A stretch of DNA of 64,000 nt, from contig JAQPZY010000640.1 in the NCBI GenBank assembly GCA_029931535.1, forward strand, positions 186,001-250,000. Direction: 5' to 3'. The stretch comes from Margaritifera margaritifera. Lineage: Eukaryota > Mollusca > Bivalvia > Unionida > Margaritiferidae. The stretch's first letter is position 1, and every line of letters begins with the position of its first letter. The position numbers and the translations under genes are program-made. Shown here in pieces: positions 10,335 through 23,400 of the stretch. Under the pieces are notes generated by a model that did not search any database, was not told where the DNA came from, and was given only the letters and a program-made list of their open reading frames with translations.

Positions 10335-10615
10335 TAAATTTTAAATCCCCTGATGGATGTGTGTAAGTATAGCATGTACATGCAAACTTACCCTTGTGTG
10401 TGATAGTATATAACAATATTTGAGGGTAGAGTGTGTGTAAGCACTCTTTAGCTTATGTATTTTTTGGGTATAGTGTGTGTGAAACACTTCTACCCTTTTG
10501 CGTGTGATAGTGTGTAAGTATGTTTGTGGGTATAGAGCACCCTACCCTTGTGTGTGATAGTATATAAATATGTTTGAGGTATAGTGTGTGAAATCATCCC
10601 CCTGATTTACAGCTT
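10335..10615. repeat. Dispersed minisatellite (GTGTGTGATAGTATATAA-type)
   Basis: At least three degenerate units share a CCTTGTGTGTGATAGTAT core followed by TATGTTTGAGGGTATAGTG-like sequence (cores near 10393, 10495 and 10544). The same motif occurs in reverse complement at 40555–40680. Confidence 0.75.
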
Positions 10616-10639
10616 ACCCTATGTTGGTAAGTAAGTTAC

Positions 10640-11039
10640 ATTATTCCTTGTCCCCAGACAGTCCCATCATGCAAAACCTGTACTAATGTTAAATTCCTAC
10701 TGTCCACATAGTGTAATTTTTGTACTCAAAACCAAAACTCATTTCTGGAGACAATGGGAAATGTCATTTTAAGGACTAATGCTAATTTCAATTGTTCCCA
10801 GAGTGTCATAATAATGTTAAACCGATGGACATTTAAACATTAAATTCCCATTGTTCCCAGGCTATTCCTTTTCAAAATCCGGGCCGTAATGTTAATTCCC
10901 ATGGTCCCCATACAGCTCCGTCTGTCCACAGGGTATCTCCATATACTACTGATATTACACAAAGAGGTCTCCCACTTTTCACTCCAAATCTCCTTAGTAA
11001 ACATCTTCAAATCTAAACCTTTTAAGAGAAATATGGGAA

Positions 11040-11040
<1 letters not shown>
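10640..11040. other. Degenerate repeat-like DNA, no gene
   Basis: Phrases such as TTAAATTCC followed by a tgttccca or tgtccaca block recur at irregular spacing, suggesting an old degenerate tandem repeat. No coding support on either strand. Confidence 0.4.

Positions 11041-11043
<3 letters not shown>

Positions 11044-11078
<35 letters not shown>
11044..11078. repeat. (GA)n microsatellite
   Basis: Perfect GA tract of about 17 units. Confidence 0.95.
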
Positions 11079-11081
<3 letters not shown>

Positions 11082-11291
11082 TTAGGAAACTACCCGGGTG
11101 AATAGTTCAATAGTTGTCATGCAACCGTTTTAGGCGCTTTAATCACCAAGCAAATAGCTGAAATATCCATTAGACCTGTGAGTGTGTACATTTTCTTGCA
11201 TAAACAAGTGGTGTTCTTTGTTTTCCATATATTTTTGATCGGCTTAAACTAAATTACATTGACACATAATGAAATGTAAAACACAGACACT

Positions 11292-11296
<5 letters not shown>

Positions 11297-11349
<53 letters not shown>
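11297..11349. repeat. (TA)n tract at left border of duplication copy A
   Basis: About 26 TA units. Sequence to its right is duplicated at 49137 onward; sequence to its left is not. The matching copy B border is also a (TA)n tract (49082–49136). Confidence 0.9.
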
Positions 11350-11352
<3 letters not shown>

Positions 11353-12061
11353 GATTCTTCATTATCTTCTATGTACTGATTAAGTTTGTTAAGTTTGCTT
11401 TAATACATTTAAGAAAAGAGTTGTTTTTACAGAATTCATGATTCGTAAATTTGAGGTGCGATTCGTTCGAAATTTCAATCTGATTTCCCTATTTTCTTCA
11501 TAACAGTGGAATCGCCAAAAGGGCATCATAGTGAAGAGACCTTACTTTATGTGTATTAAAACATTAGGGGACCGACAATTGGAATTTAAGGGGAAGCGGG
11601 TTGACTTTCTGAGAAAAAGTTCCGGCCCTCAAAAAGCTAAAAAGAAATTTCTTGCTCTGATTTGTAGAAAAGAGACTTTATTATATCTATCGATTTGGTT
11701 GAGAAAATTTCATGTGATAAGAGAGAGAGAGAGGAAAAAAAAATATCCTGTTCGGATAGAAAGTCCTCCAACAGCTGACTCAGGGCATTCATTCCATGGC
11801 GTAAATGCTGTTATACGTGAGACACATGTCACTAATGGAATACCAAGGACCTATTGATCATTTGAGTACCTGACACGAGTGTCAGGAGTTTCCGAAATGA
11901 GCTATGATGCATACCAGTACCTTCTATTGCATGGACAGCCTGTTTCCATTTTCTGCTCATTTCAGTAAAAATCGTTCTATGAAGGTGACACTATGTTCCC
12001 ATGCCGCAGTCAAGTAGCGGCTACAGCCCTTAATATACATATAGATCTTCAGTTATTTGAA

Positions 12062-12413
12062 CAACATAGGCACGATTCCCTTTTCCTTAGTAGTGGGTAT
12101 TGGTAGCTAGCTCTCTCTCCCTCTCTCTCTCTCTCAATATATGGGGCGCTGTTCTTATAGGGTGCACGAAGAGTGTCGGATACTGTTGTTAATTTCAAGT
12201 ATGACAAATTTAGCCACTGTTACGTTCAGTTTGATTGTTATTAATATTGATTCGCTAAGTTCCTTCGGTCAAATACAGAAATGTAAACGTTTCTTCGAGA
12301 TTGATTTAGAAATCTTTCACCCATATTCGAAAGTATCTGAAGTGGATAACCGGACACGTTTTATGAAAGATATGAATTTCTCTCTTTCTCTGTCTGTTTC
12401 TCTCTGTCTCTCG

Positions 12414-12501
<88 letters not shown>

Positions 12502-12567
12502 ATCTAGACGCACGCATACTTTCACATAAGAAGGAGAAATATGGGATCGATTAGTTAATATTAAACT
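12062..12567. other. Copy A-specific insert upstream of AKR gene
   Basis: Absent from copy B, where the flanks meet near 49841. It contains (CT)n at 12110–12136 and 12377–12412, (TA)n at 12415–12469 and (TG)n at 12470–12499. The open frames listed through it are microsatellite translations with no coding value. Confidence 0.7.
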
Positions 12568-12969
12568 GACCAGATATGAATGTTTAGCCACAGAGTGTGG
12601 AATTATCGATAATTCAGCATATTTGCGGCGAGAAAGTATTTAAGTGAAAATAAAATTGGAATGTGTTGGGCTTGGGGTTATTTCTGCTGCTGCAATGTAA
12701 TGATAAAATGGACAATACTATGTTTGCGAGAAACATACTTGCCCCTAAGTGTGCCTCAAAATACTTGATTTAAATCTTGAACGCACACAAAGAACCTTAG
12801 TACACCAGTCCTAGTCTAAGTATACCCAAAACATTGTGTCGAACACACTTGTGAAATCGTATCATATTACCAACTTGCTGATTCACACAGTTACAAAGCA
12901 TATCCAAGCGAGGAACGCACAACTTGATACTTGCAAAGCTCTGGAGTAGGGGTTTTTAAACGGAAAAAA

Positions 12970-13080
12970 ATGGCAGCAACTGGCAATGTCGCCTACAATT
13001 ATCTTGGTGCATCTGGACTGAAGGTGTCAAACATTTGTCTCGGGACCATGACATTTGGAACCTGCAAGGGATCTTTTCCC
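12970..13080 (+). CDS. AKR copy A exon 1
   Basis: Encodes residues 1–37, including the first barrel strand ([10 protein letters not shown]). Ends CCC before GTAAGT, phase 0. Confidence 0.88.
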
Positions 13081-14039
13081 GTAAGTATAGCCAGCAATTC
13101 ACGTAGTGTTAATAAAAATAAAACTTTTCATTTATGTCACAACTGTATAACAATGCTGGTGAATGTTATATTGGTTCAGAGTTATGGGAATCAACAAGTA
13201 CAAAACATATAAAATATAGATGGTCGACAACTAAACCTGCACATGTCGGTTTCGAAATTTGAACCCGGGAGCAAAAAGGCACAGAAAAGACCTTACCACT
13301 ACGCTAGTTCATGTACCAGTTTTTACTTAGAATCTAAACAGTTCTCCTTAAATTGAGATTTTACATAACCAGTTTTATAATTGTATTTATAACACTGGAA
13401 ATTTTATTGAATGGAGAGATTGTCAAAAGCATGATATTAAGCCTCTTACCAATACAAGTTCATACTTAGCGGTATTTTTATTGGCAAAAAACAGCAAAAC
13501 GTTTCCTCATCAAATGAACAAGATTGAATTAATAAGAATTCAAGATAAAACGACTGGAATATAATCTTCACCATCTTTCAGTATATATTTCATATTCATT
13601 TTTATAGAACTCAGCAAGATATTACCAAATTTTAAGTTCAGGATCAAATATGAGAGATTTCTCGAAGCTGGGGCGAGGTCTCAACCATCAGGTTTGTGTA
13701 CAAAATGGTAAAGTTTGGATCAAATATTAGTTAACCTACCTCAGGTGTGGGACAACTGTAGTAGTTTTGAAGTTTCGTTACAATATCGCAGCAGATCAGA
13801 ATCATTTTTTTTTTCTTTCAATCACTAAACTTTCCTTGATAGGAAAATAAATAAAAATATCAATTAAAATAACTTTGAGATCTTCTGGGTCATTAGTTTA
13901 TTTTTTTTATCATGAAAATGGCCACGTGACTGCACACTTTTGTGTGTGTATGTTTCTTAAGCTAACATTCTAAGGCAAAGCGAGAACAAGTAATATTCAT
14001 CAACCATTTCATCATTGTGCCTTAAAACTTCTCACTCTC

Positions 14040-14109
<70 letters not shown>

Positions 14110-15029
14110 CAATTGTTCCCTGCTCCATGTCTTTCCTTTCTTATTCAGCGTCTCCATTACCCATAAATTTACTTATAAAGAAAAAATAAATAGCCATGTT
14201 TTGGAACGGAATTTGTCAGACCTTTTAATCTCGACAGCATAAACCTCTCGAAGTAAACAGCTCCATCTCCTGTACTTAAACTTACCTGTGACTGCTTGAT
14301 ATGCACCAGCTTAAAACAAAACAGAAAGGATTTAGCCACTGGAAATGTATGCTAATATCGTCGAATATTTTACTAACTTGTTTTGTTATCTCTACTCCTC
14401 CTAAACTTCTTGGAGGATTGCATGAAATTTTACACACACAAATCATCCCATGGTCTAGTTGACACTAGAAGAAAATGGTGCTTCTCGGACTTCCAATATG
14501 GCCGCCAGTGCGGCCATCTTGAACATCTTGTTTTCGCTACTGCTCCTGAATGGATGGTCATATCAACATGGGGTTTTCACTAAAAGACTTCTGATGATGT
14601 ATAGTCGATCCTAAATGAACATGGTGCTTATCTGACGGCCGCCATTGCAGACATATCGAAAAACTTGTTATTGCTACTTTTTATGAATGGATGGTCGTAT
14701 TAATATGGGGTTTTCACTAAAAGACTTCTTATGATCTTGTTGGTCCTAAATGAAAATTGTGCTGATTTAAAATCCAATATGGCCGCCACGGCATCCATTT
14801 TGAAAATATAGTTGTCGCTACTCCTTCAGAATGGATAATCATATTAACATGGGGTTTTCACTGAAAGACTTTTTATGACCTCTAGTTGGTCCTAAATAAA
14901 ACTTGTACCAATCTTACATCCAATATGGCTTCCACGGCAGCCATTTTGAAAATATTGTTGTCGCTACTCCTCCTGCATGGATAGTCATATTAACATGTGG
15001 TTTTCACTAAAAGACTTCTTATGATGTCT

Positions 15030-15092
<63 letters not shown>

Positions 15093-15459
15093 AAGGAGAG
15101 ATACACTAAACCTGCTCCTGCTATCACCTGTATATAGTTTCCACTTGCTCATAGAGACCACCATATTCCAGTCCCCAGTTTACCTGCATATAGCGAGTTC
15201 CTGCTCAACGCAAATAGCAACCTCTATTTTTCGGTCTCGTGGACCCTCGTGTACTGTGTTCAGCCACTGGTGATTATTAGGTATAAATGTTTACTTTTAA
15301 TAACTATTACTTTAAAAGACCTAACAGTATCGTTGAAGAATTGCACCTAATATCTATCTATATACGCATCACGTCTTTCAAATCCACTTACAGGACTCTC
15401 ACCTGTATGTAAAGACCACCTGTTGTTTGCAGGCCAATGAGCTATTAGAATAGAGAGGT

Positions 15460-15507
<48 letters not shown>

Positions 15508-17521
15508 TTTCTTTAGTTTCATTATGTGCTATAATTGTGTGATCTATCTGTTGATTTTATGCAACACGATTTGTGATTAAGGGAACTTTTAAAATAATAA
15601 ATAATTATAAATAATAAAATGACACCAACATCAGTGACAGATTTAATGGTGGGGTGGCGGATCTAGGAGGTCAATACATCGTCCCTTTCCAGTTACAGTT
15701 GCAACTTTTTAATTAAAAAGAGCATGGATAGAACGCCATTTTAAGCTAAACGGGTCACCCCTCTCTCAAGATCGAACCTCCATAAAACACACTATTCTTG
15801 ATCCGTCCTTGAGCATATTGATTTCTATGACCCCACCATTCGAGTTTGTAATTTTATTTCACTATCTTCCTTGGAATATATCATAGATTACAGTAGATTA
15901 TTTGGTAAATAAATGTTTTTCTCCTCTAAAATTTAAGTTTCCTAATTGACTGACCAGAGGCACTTATATTCTTATCTAAATTTCACTAGCACCGGGGCTT
16001 CCAAAGAAATAATCTCATTCTGCTCCTGGAGTATCAATGTCACTGTATGTAGACACTGTCCCTGGTTAAAGTATCAATGTCATGGTATGCAGGCGCTGTC
16101 CTGGGTAAAAGTATTAATATCACGGTATGTAGACACTGTCCTGGGTAAAAGTATCAATATCGCGGTATGTACACACTGTCCTGGGTACAATTATCAATAT
16201 CACAGTATGTAGACACTGTCCTGGGTACAATTATCAATATCACGGTATGTAGACACTGTCCTGGGTACAATTATCAATATCGCGGAATGTAGACACTGTC
16301 CTGGGTAAAAGTATCAATATTGCGATATGTAGACAATGTCCTGGGTAAAATTATCAATATCACGGTATGTTGACACTGTCCTGGGTAAAGGTATCAATAT
16401 CGCGGTATGTAGGGGCTGTCCTCGGTAAAATTATCAATATCACGGTATGTAGACACTGTCCTGGGTAAAATTATCAATATCACGGTATGTAGACACTGTC
16501 CTGGGTAAAATTATCAATATCACGGTATATAGACACTGTCCTGGGTTAAAGTATCAATATCACGGTATGTATTGGCTGTCCTCGGTAGAAGTATCAATAT
16601 TGCGGTATTTGGACATTGTCCTGAGTACAATTATCAATATCGCGGTATATAGACACTGTCCTGGGTAAAATTATCAATATCACGGTATGCAGACACTGTC
16701 CTGGTAAAATTATCAATATCGTGCTATGTAGACACAGTCCTGGGTAAAATTATCAATATCACTGTATGTAGACACTGTCCTGGGTATAATTATCAATATC
16801 ACGGTATGTAGACACTATCCTGGGTAAAATGATTAATATCACAGTATGTAGACACTGTCCTTGGTTAAAGTATCAATATCACGGTATGTAGGGGCTGTCC
16901 TCGGTAGCAGTATCAATATTACGGTACGTAGACATTGTCCTGGGTAAAATTATCAATGTCATGTCATGCAGATATTGTCCTGGGTAAAAATATCAATATC
17001 ACGGTATGTAGACACCGTTCTGGTTAAAAGTATCAATACTGCAGTATGTAGGAACTGTCTTGGGCGAAACATATCAGTATCAAAGTATGTAGACACTGTC
17101 CTGGTTAAAGATATCAACCAACTGTGCCGAGGTTCGATAGTAAGTAATCAAAAACGGATGACACCTTTCTTTTGGTCGAATGATTAATAATAGGTAGAAT
17201 TCTGGCAATAGCGAATATGTGCCTGATCTCTTGTTGCCAGATTGGCAACGTTTTCCATTGACATGAAAATTTCAGCACACGCATGTATGGATTTATCATA
17301 GGTAAATGAAGCAATATAGTTATTTGCACGATACATAAATAAGTATGTATATGTAATGTTAAAGGAATAGACCGTATAACTCTATTGATTATAAAGTGGC
17401 TTATGTAGAGCGAATAATCAGGACACATACAATGTAGTGTCGTAATAGTACCATGTTTATTAAAACTTTAATTGCTGCGTATATCATAGCATTTTGTTAT
17501 GTGTGGTTCATAACTCTTACT

Positions 17522-17585
<64 letters not shown>

Positions 17586-20391
17586 GTGTATATACAAATT
17601 GCCGAGTATTTTAGAGTTTTTTGGTGATGGATTTTAACCAAGAGGATCTGTACAGTGAAAACTTTCAATTTTGAGGCACATATTTGAAAATCAAACGTCA
17701 TGAGGTTTATGTAACAAGTTAACAAAATTAGATCACAATTTTAGCATTCTGAAGAATTTTTAGAGTAAAGGTGTCTTTTTAACGGCTTAGCCTCCACGTG
17801 AAATTTGTAATGGAATAATATTGTAAGGGGTAGTTAAAGTTCCGCTCTACATTTATTACGTACTTCCAAAAGAGGGACATGTATAAAGTGAAGTTGTTTG
17901 CATTTGAAACATGCACAGTGGAGAAAATGTTGGAATACCTCTATGTTACTTTCATGTACTGTGACTGAAATTTCTTTACATGTGGCAAACATGGAAATCA
18001 TGCACTATCTTAAACAGACAGCTGATCAAAATGGATGTTCCCATGTGCTCGCAAAATGAGCTTGAACAAGTCCAAAGTATACTAACTTTAGTAGTTATTA
18101 AAATAGGAGAAATGAATTATGGCATAATCGGCAATTATGGCTCCTGAAGTGCAATATATGAATAATAAAATATATAAAAAGTAAAAGACAATGTTATCGG
18201 CTCGTTTTTTACTTTGTTCGAATTCACCTTTGAAGTCCAGGAAGTGAAAATGACCAAGAGGAGCTAGCAGTCTTTTGATAGGTGCACATCTGAAGTAAGG
18301 CCAAGCTGTATACTCTCCAACCCAAATTACCTTATCAATCATATACCAAAATAAAGGGAATTAAAAAGTTGTTGAACAATACCTAACATATGCAAGCCTT
18401 TTTTTAAAAAGTCATTTTATCCAATGAGTAAAATCTGGGAATTATTTTTCTGCAAAATTTAAACCCTATGAGAGTTACGAAATTGTAGGGCGGAACCTAA
18501 TTTAATTCAGTGGTAAAATTATTACACAATAGCCGGTATGAAATAATGCTTCTTTAGTGGAAAGCGCTTATATATTATCCAAAATCCTAATATTTAACAT
18601 TTTCAGACATTGTCTGATCACCAAAACAAGTGTAAAGAGTGTGCATTCAGATGCCCAGCTGTAACAATCTTTGCCGAGATATTTGAAGATAAAAGTTTGA
18701 TAATAAGAGGTTTAGCATGTCTGTTTTAGCGTCACTATGCGTCTGTACGTGAATGAATGCGCTAGTAACTTAGTATTTATCGCACTATCAGAGATACAAA
18801 CATGGATTTTGGAGTAAGGTTTGAGTACATTTGTAAACATATACAGCAGTTTAGATACTGATTCATCATAGATGAGAGTAGAACAGGTGTGCGGATAGAG
18901 GTCACGCTGATTCGCTGCAAGATTGATGAATGAATCACTGACTTCAGCCACAGGTCAGTCGAGCAAAAAAATAGCAACGGACAGCAGACCAATCCATTTG
19001 CCAGGAAAGTGAGAGTCACTACCAAATCGCAGCTTTAAACAAAGTTTGTCAGAGTTTTAATAGCCAAATCGTTTCACACATATGTTTATTCATATAGAAA
19101 TTATTAATAAACAAATCTTTAATTTCATATAAAATACCAATCAATCACTAAGATGTGATATCTCTGCCTCCAGTTGGTTAGAATCAAACTGTTCACAGAC
19201 TTAATAGAGAAAAGGTTGTCTTCTGCGATCCAACCCATCTGCATTGGTTTTGCATTGACATGCATGAATGTGTCTGCATTTGTAATGTAGGCCATTTCAT
19301 TCTACACTATTAAAGGCTAGGACCTGAAAATATGGGTAGTAATTGGAATAGTTAGTCGCATGTGCAAAACAAATCTTGGAATAAAGATATGTCTTCTGGG
19401 GACAGCTCTCGGGAGTAGCGACTAGGACCCTCTGTAGATAACAGCTAGCACTGGCGGCTGGGAATGTATTTTTCAGTTAAGCATCCAGAGGTAACGACTG
19501 CTGCTTTTGTTGCATGATTCTGTGGTATAAATGTGCTGGATTTATATGCTTGTTCGGTGTTTTACGGCACATGAGCACATTAAAGGCAAAATAGGGCCGA
19601 CACAATGGGAGTAAAGTGCCTTGCACAGAGATACACCACAGCAGACGATTGGGTCTGATCTTGGGAGGATTCCAATCCACGACTACTCGCTTGCGAGTCC
19701 CACAACATAACCGCTGAGCCATAGCGGATTCAAAGTGTATAGCCAGAATAAAAATATAAGTAAATATTTTCCAAAATCAGATTGAGACAATCATAAATAA
19801 TAGGGGTATACAGGTACTAAAACAAAAAATAAATAGCGTGGACTGCGATCATGACGAAGGGATGAGTTGTTGAAATCCACGTGACCTTCCTTCTATGCAG
19901 GCATGTCATCATCTCCATTTTATCTCTGGGTATTTACTAATGGAACGAGAATTTTTAAACAGCAGGAAATACAAATTAAATCAATGATACTCCAAGCACT
20001 GCTAACATTCACAGTTCACATGTTAGAGTTTAGAAACGCGTGTTCATTGAAATTTCATATTGTTCCCGCTGGTTGCTTTTTAAAGAAGAAAAAGAAGAAA
20101 ATTCGTGAAAATTGTACTTCCATCTCATTCCGGCGTTCAAGTGTCAGTGTGACTTCTGAAAGCTTTTACCTAAAGTTTTCACACCAACCAATTAGGGATA
20201 ATGTTTTTAGAAATGTAAACTCTTAAAATCTGAATTTATCCTCTCTTGGTGAGGCAAGGGGTTCGGAGGGTTTGGATTAAATGGACTTCAATAATCGAAA
20301 GACAATCGTGTCAGACCAATCTCTAGTTAAATACTATCAATGTCCTTTGTATCACTCGTAAAACATGTTCATCCAGCATCACGTATTGCTT

Positions 20392-20447
<56 letters not shown>

Positions 20448-23400
20448 TCCTTCGACATTTTCCTTCTTATCTTTATCTATATTTATTTTTTAAGTAGGAT
20501 TTAGTCACCAAATTTATAAGGAAGGATGAATAAACAGAAAAAAAAGGAAAAATAAACATGGCCAAAGTTGACAACTGTTACAGTTATAACGTTAAATCTT
20601 CATATTTGTTTCAGCTTTTTGAAAGCAGCAGACAATTAGATGAGAAACAGTCACACGAAGTCTTGGATAAATATGTGGAGCTCGGTGGAAATTTTCTCGA
20701 TACGGCAAACATTTATTGTAAAGGAAAGTCAGAGGAAATCATAGGGAATTGGCTTCAAAAGTACGTATTGATCTATATTACTATGACATTCTTGATGGAA
20801 TTCTGGCCACAGCACTGAGCAGAACCCTAAAAGTACAAAACAATTAGCTGATGTATCGTCCTGTGAAAGGTAGTTGGTATTGACCTTTTGCACTGTTTGA
20901 GCATGGAGTCTGCCATATTGTATCGTCACGCAATGACGCGTGAAATAGAATGAACTACTTATAGTAAATTGACCTTTTACACTTCAAAATATCTCGAGAC
21001 TAAACAGCATAAACATTTCATATCAGAATTAGAGATCTCATAGACGAAAAAGGGCCTTTGATATATTAGACGAGAAATGTAAAATATTGTTGAGAGGAGA
21101 ACCAAATGTTCACTAAGTTAAATAACAATTAAATACTCAACAGTAGCATTCATATTCCAAGGAATATGCTAAAATATTTGTAAAGTCAAATATCGGGACA
21201 TAGGTTTGAATATGCTGGCTTCGTTGGATTATTTTGGAATGGAATAAATGGAATAAGAAAAATAAAGCTAAGAATTTACAGCCCTCACACATCTTTTGAA
21301 AGTATACGAGATTTTAAAGAAATTGGTTGAATTCACGGCTGGATTCCTGCGATTGGTATTATTTTTGAAAACCTGGGATATTACATAACTATAGTCTTTG
21401 AGACTAACGTTGACCGATTCTCCCATAAATGGTTAGGCTTCCTTGAAATGGGTCAGTTGGTTTCGTACACAGATGCTGAATCAGGTGTAAAGTTATACTT
21501 TGTTCTTTTGTTTTTGTTTTTTAATCTGGCTGCCGTTGGAAGAAAGGGCTGTTTTCTTCTAAGCATATTGCAAATATGTAATTAGGGAGGCTCTAAACTT
21601 TACAGGTCTAACCACAAATTATATAATATTATGCAATCAGATAGATGACACAGTTTCTAGACCGTAATAAAATTGTAAATAGATCGAAACATTATATAAT
21701 CTTATTTTCAGCCTTAGTACAGATAAGATTAATTATTATACTCCTTTACATACCACACTTTGGTAGCTTCGTCGCAAATTTTCTTTTTCTTCATTTTATA
21801 AAGAAAAAGCATGTTTGTTGATTTTATCAGTATCCTTTTTTGACTTGCTCAGATGCTTGATAAGAAGGCTGAACCAAGCTAGCTAGAGGGACACATATTA
21901 GGATTAAGATGACCTATTTCACCATATTCCAATTTTGAAGAAAGAAACAAAAAGATGTTTGTTTTTCAAAGTTTTATTCCATCAATTGTGCGTCCTCTTT
22001 GGCACATTTTTGAAGCACCAATACTCTTTCTGTATTTAGCACAGTTTGTTTTTAATATTTAGACAAAAGCGTGATAGAATTGTTCTTGCCACTAAGTGTC
22101 GCATCCCGATGGATGACAGTGATGTGAACAAGTGTGGACTGAGCAGGCGACATATCGTACAAAGCGTGGAAGAGAGTCTGGCTCGCCTCAAGACAAACTA
22201 TATTGACCTTCTGCAGGCAAGTTACTACTTAGGTCCATGAATAGTTGCTCTCATAAATCAAGCTAGAAAAAAAAAATTCTCGAATTTTATCTTTCCATAA
22301 ATATGTTTTCTTTACGCTCAAAATATTTTACGGCACAATGTTTATCAGTTGTGATATAAGGATATTAACTATAGATATAGAAGAGGTGGTCCAAAAAATT
22401 TCAGATTTCAGATATTGAGGGAATATGATATGCAGTATATAAATCTTCCTGTTTGTCCAGAAGACAACTATGAGGATAATGTGTCTTTCTCTATATCGCA
22501 CCTCATTAGTATGTTTCGGGACGACTCAGAATAATTACATATCAACATTAAGTGAACACCGAAGACTTTACAGGAGTCCTCTTCTACATTTTAGCCCAGT
22601 TAATCCAACCATGATCAGTCTTTTCTGAGTATCCCGAAATTGATCATTCCATATTGTGTAGCTGTCTAGTAGCGTTTAAGCAACATCTATGCTAGTATGG
22701 TGAAATCGGTCTAAACTAAAAGCTGATCATTCTGGCATGCTTTTCAGCCAATATCATCTGAAGATACTTGTGAATAGACTTAAATTTTGTTCACTGATCC
22801 TCGTTGATTGAATGACACTTGCTATATCTTTAAAAACAAGAAAGAAAAAAAAACAAAAAAAAGAAAAGAAAAAAAAAACTAGCAACCCCCCACCCCACAA
22901 AACAACTTTTATTTAGCCAATACATTTCTAATATAATTTGAACCTTCTAAACCGATTCCTTTTCCTAATTTAATCATCCTGTGTGGTCTACCAAACTGAT
23001 TGTCATGGATGCACAGAAAACAGCATTCGATGAAATAAAACAAATGAAAAACATTTTAAATTTTCCAAGATTTGTCTTCTCAAACTGAAAAAAATAGAAC
23101 TGCTATTTCTTAAGAATATATTTGGATAAACATATAGCACTGAGATTGAAAACAATGCAGAAAATTAAGTCTTGAGTCTTAATTTCTAATGAAAAGAGTT
23201 AACATTGTCTTGCGTTCTTATTTCTAATTAGAAGGAATAGCGTTATGTACCATAAAGATTGACTACAGTGCAAAATCTCTCATTTATTTATTATCTTAGC
23301 TGATTCACGCTTGATAGTTAATTCTGAAAACATGAAATTATTCGCACGAATAGGACATGACTATTTGACTAAAGTATATCCAGTGAAAATTCTGCACACG

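Larger units (their letters stand above)
13081..20614 (+). other. AKR copy A intron 1 (7.5 kb)
   Basis: GT–AG. It holds a tRNA-like remnant, (CT)n, a 140-bp tandem repeat, several (TA)n tracts, a 40-bp minisatellite and a SINE. The stretch 17600–19480 shows nothing recognisable. About 15502–20102 is missing from copy B. Confidence 0.85.

Noticed and set aside
13251..13317. Functional tRNA gene
   Set aside because: A- and B-box-like words are present but stems do not pair well and the piece has no clean ends.
16031..17115. CRISPR array
   Set aside because: The 40-bp units are contiguous with no unique spacers, and the DNA is eukaryotic. It is a minisatellite.
17468..17725. Minus-strand ORF rich in Tyr-Ile repeats, and similar frames at 12141–12591, 39836–40146, 41143–41615, 48736–49146 and 57109–57516
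   Set aside because: They are translations of (TA)n, (TG)n and (GATA)n microsatellites with no other coding evidence.
22217..22224. A GT donor four bases downstream for intron 3
   Set aside because: It would add four bases and break the frame into exon 4; the GC donor with CAG/GCAAGT context keeps it.
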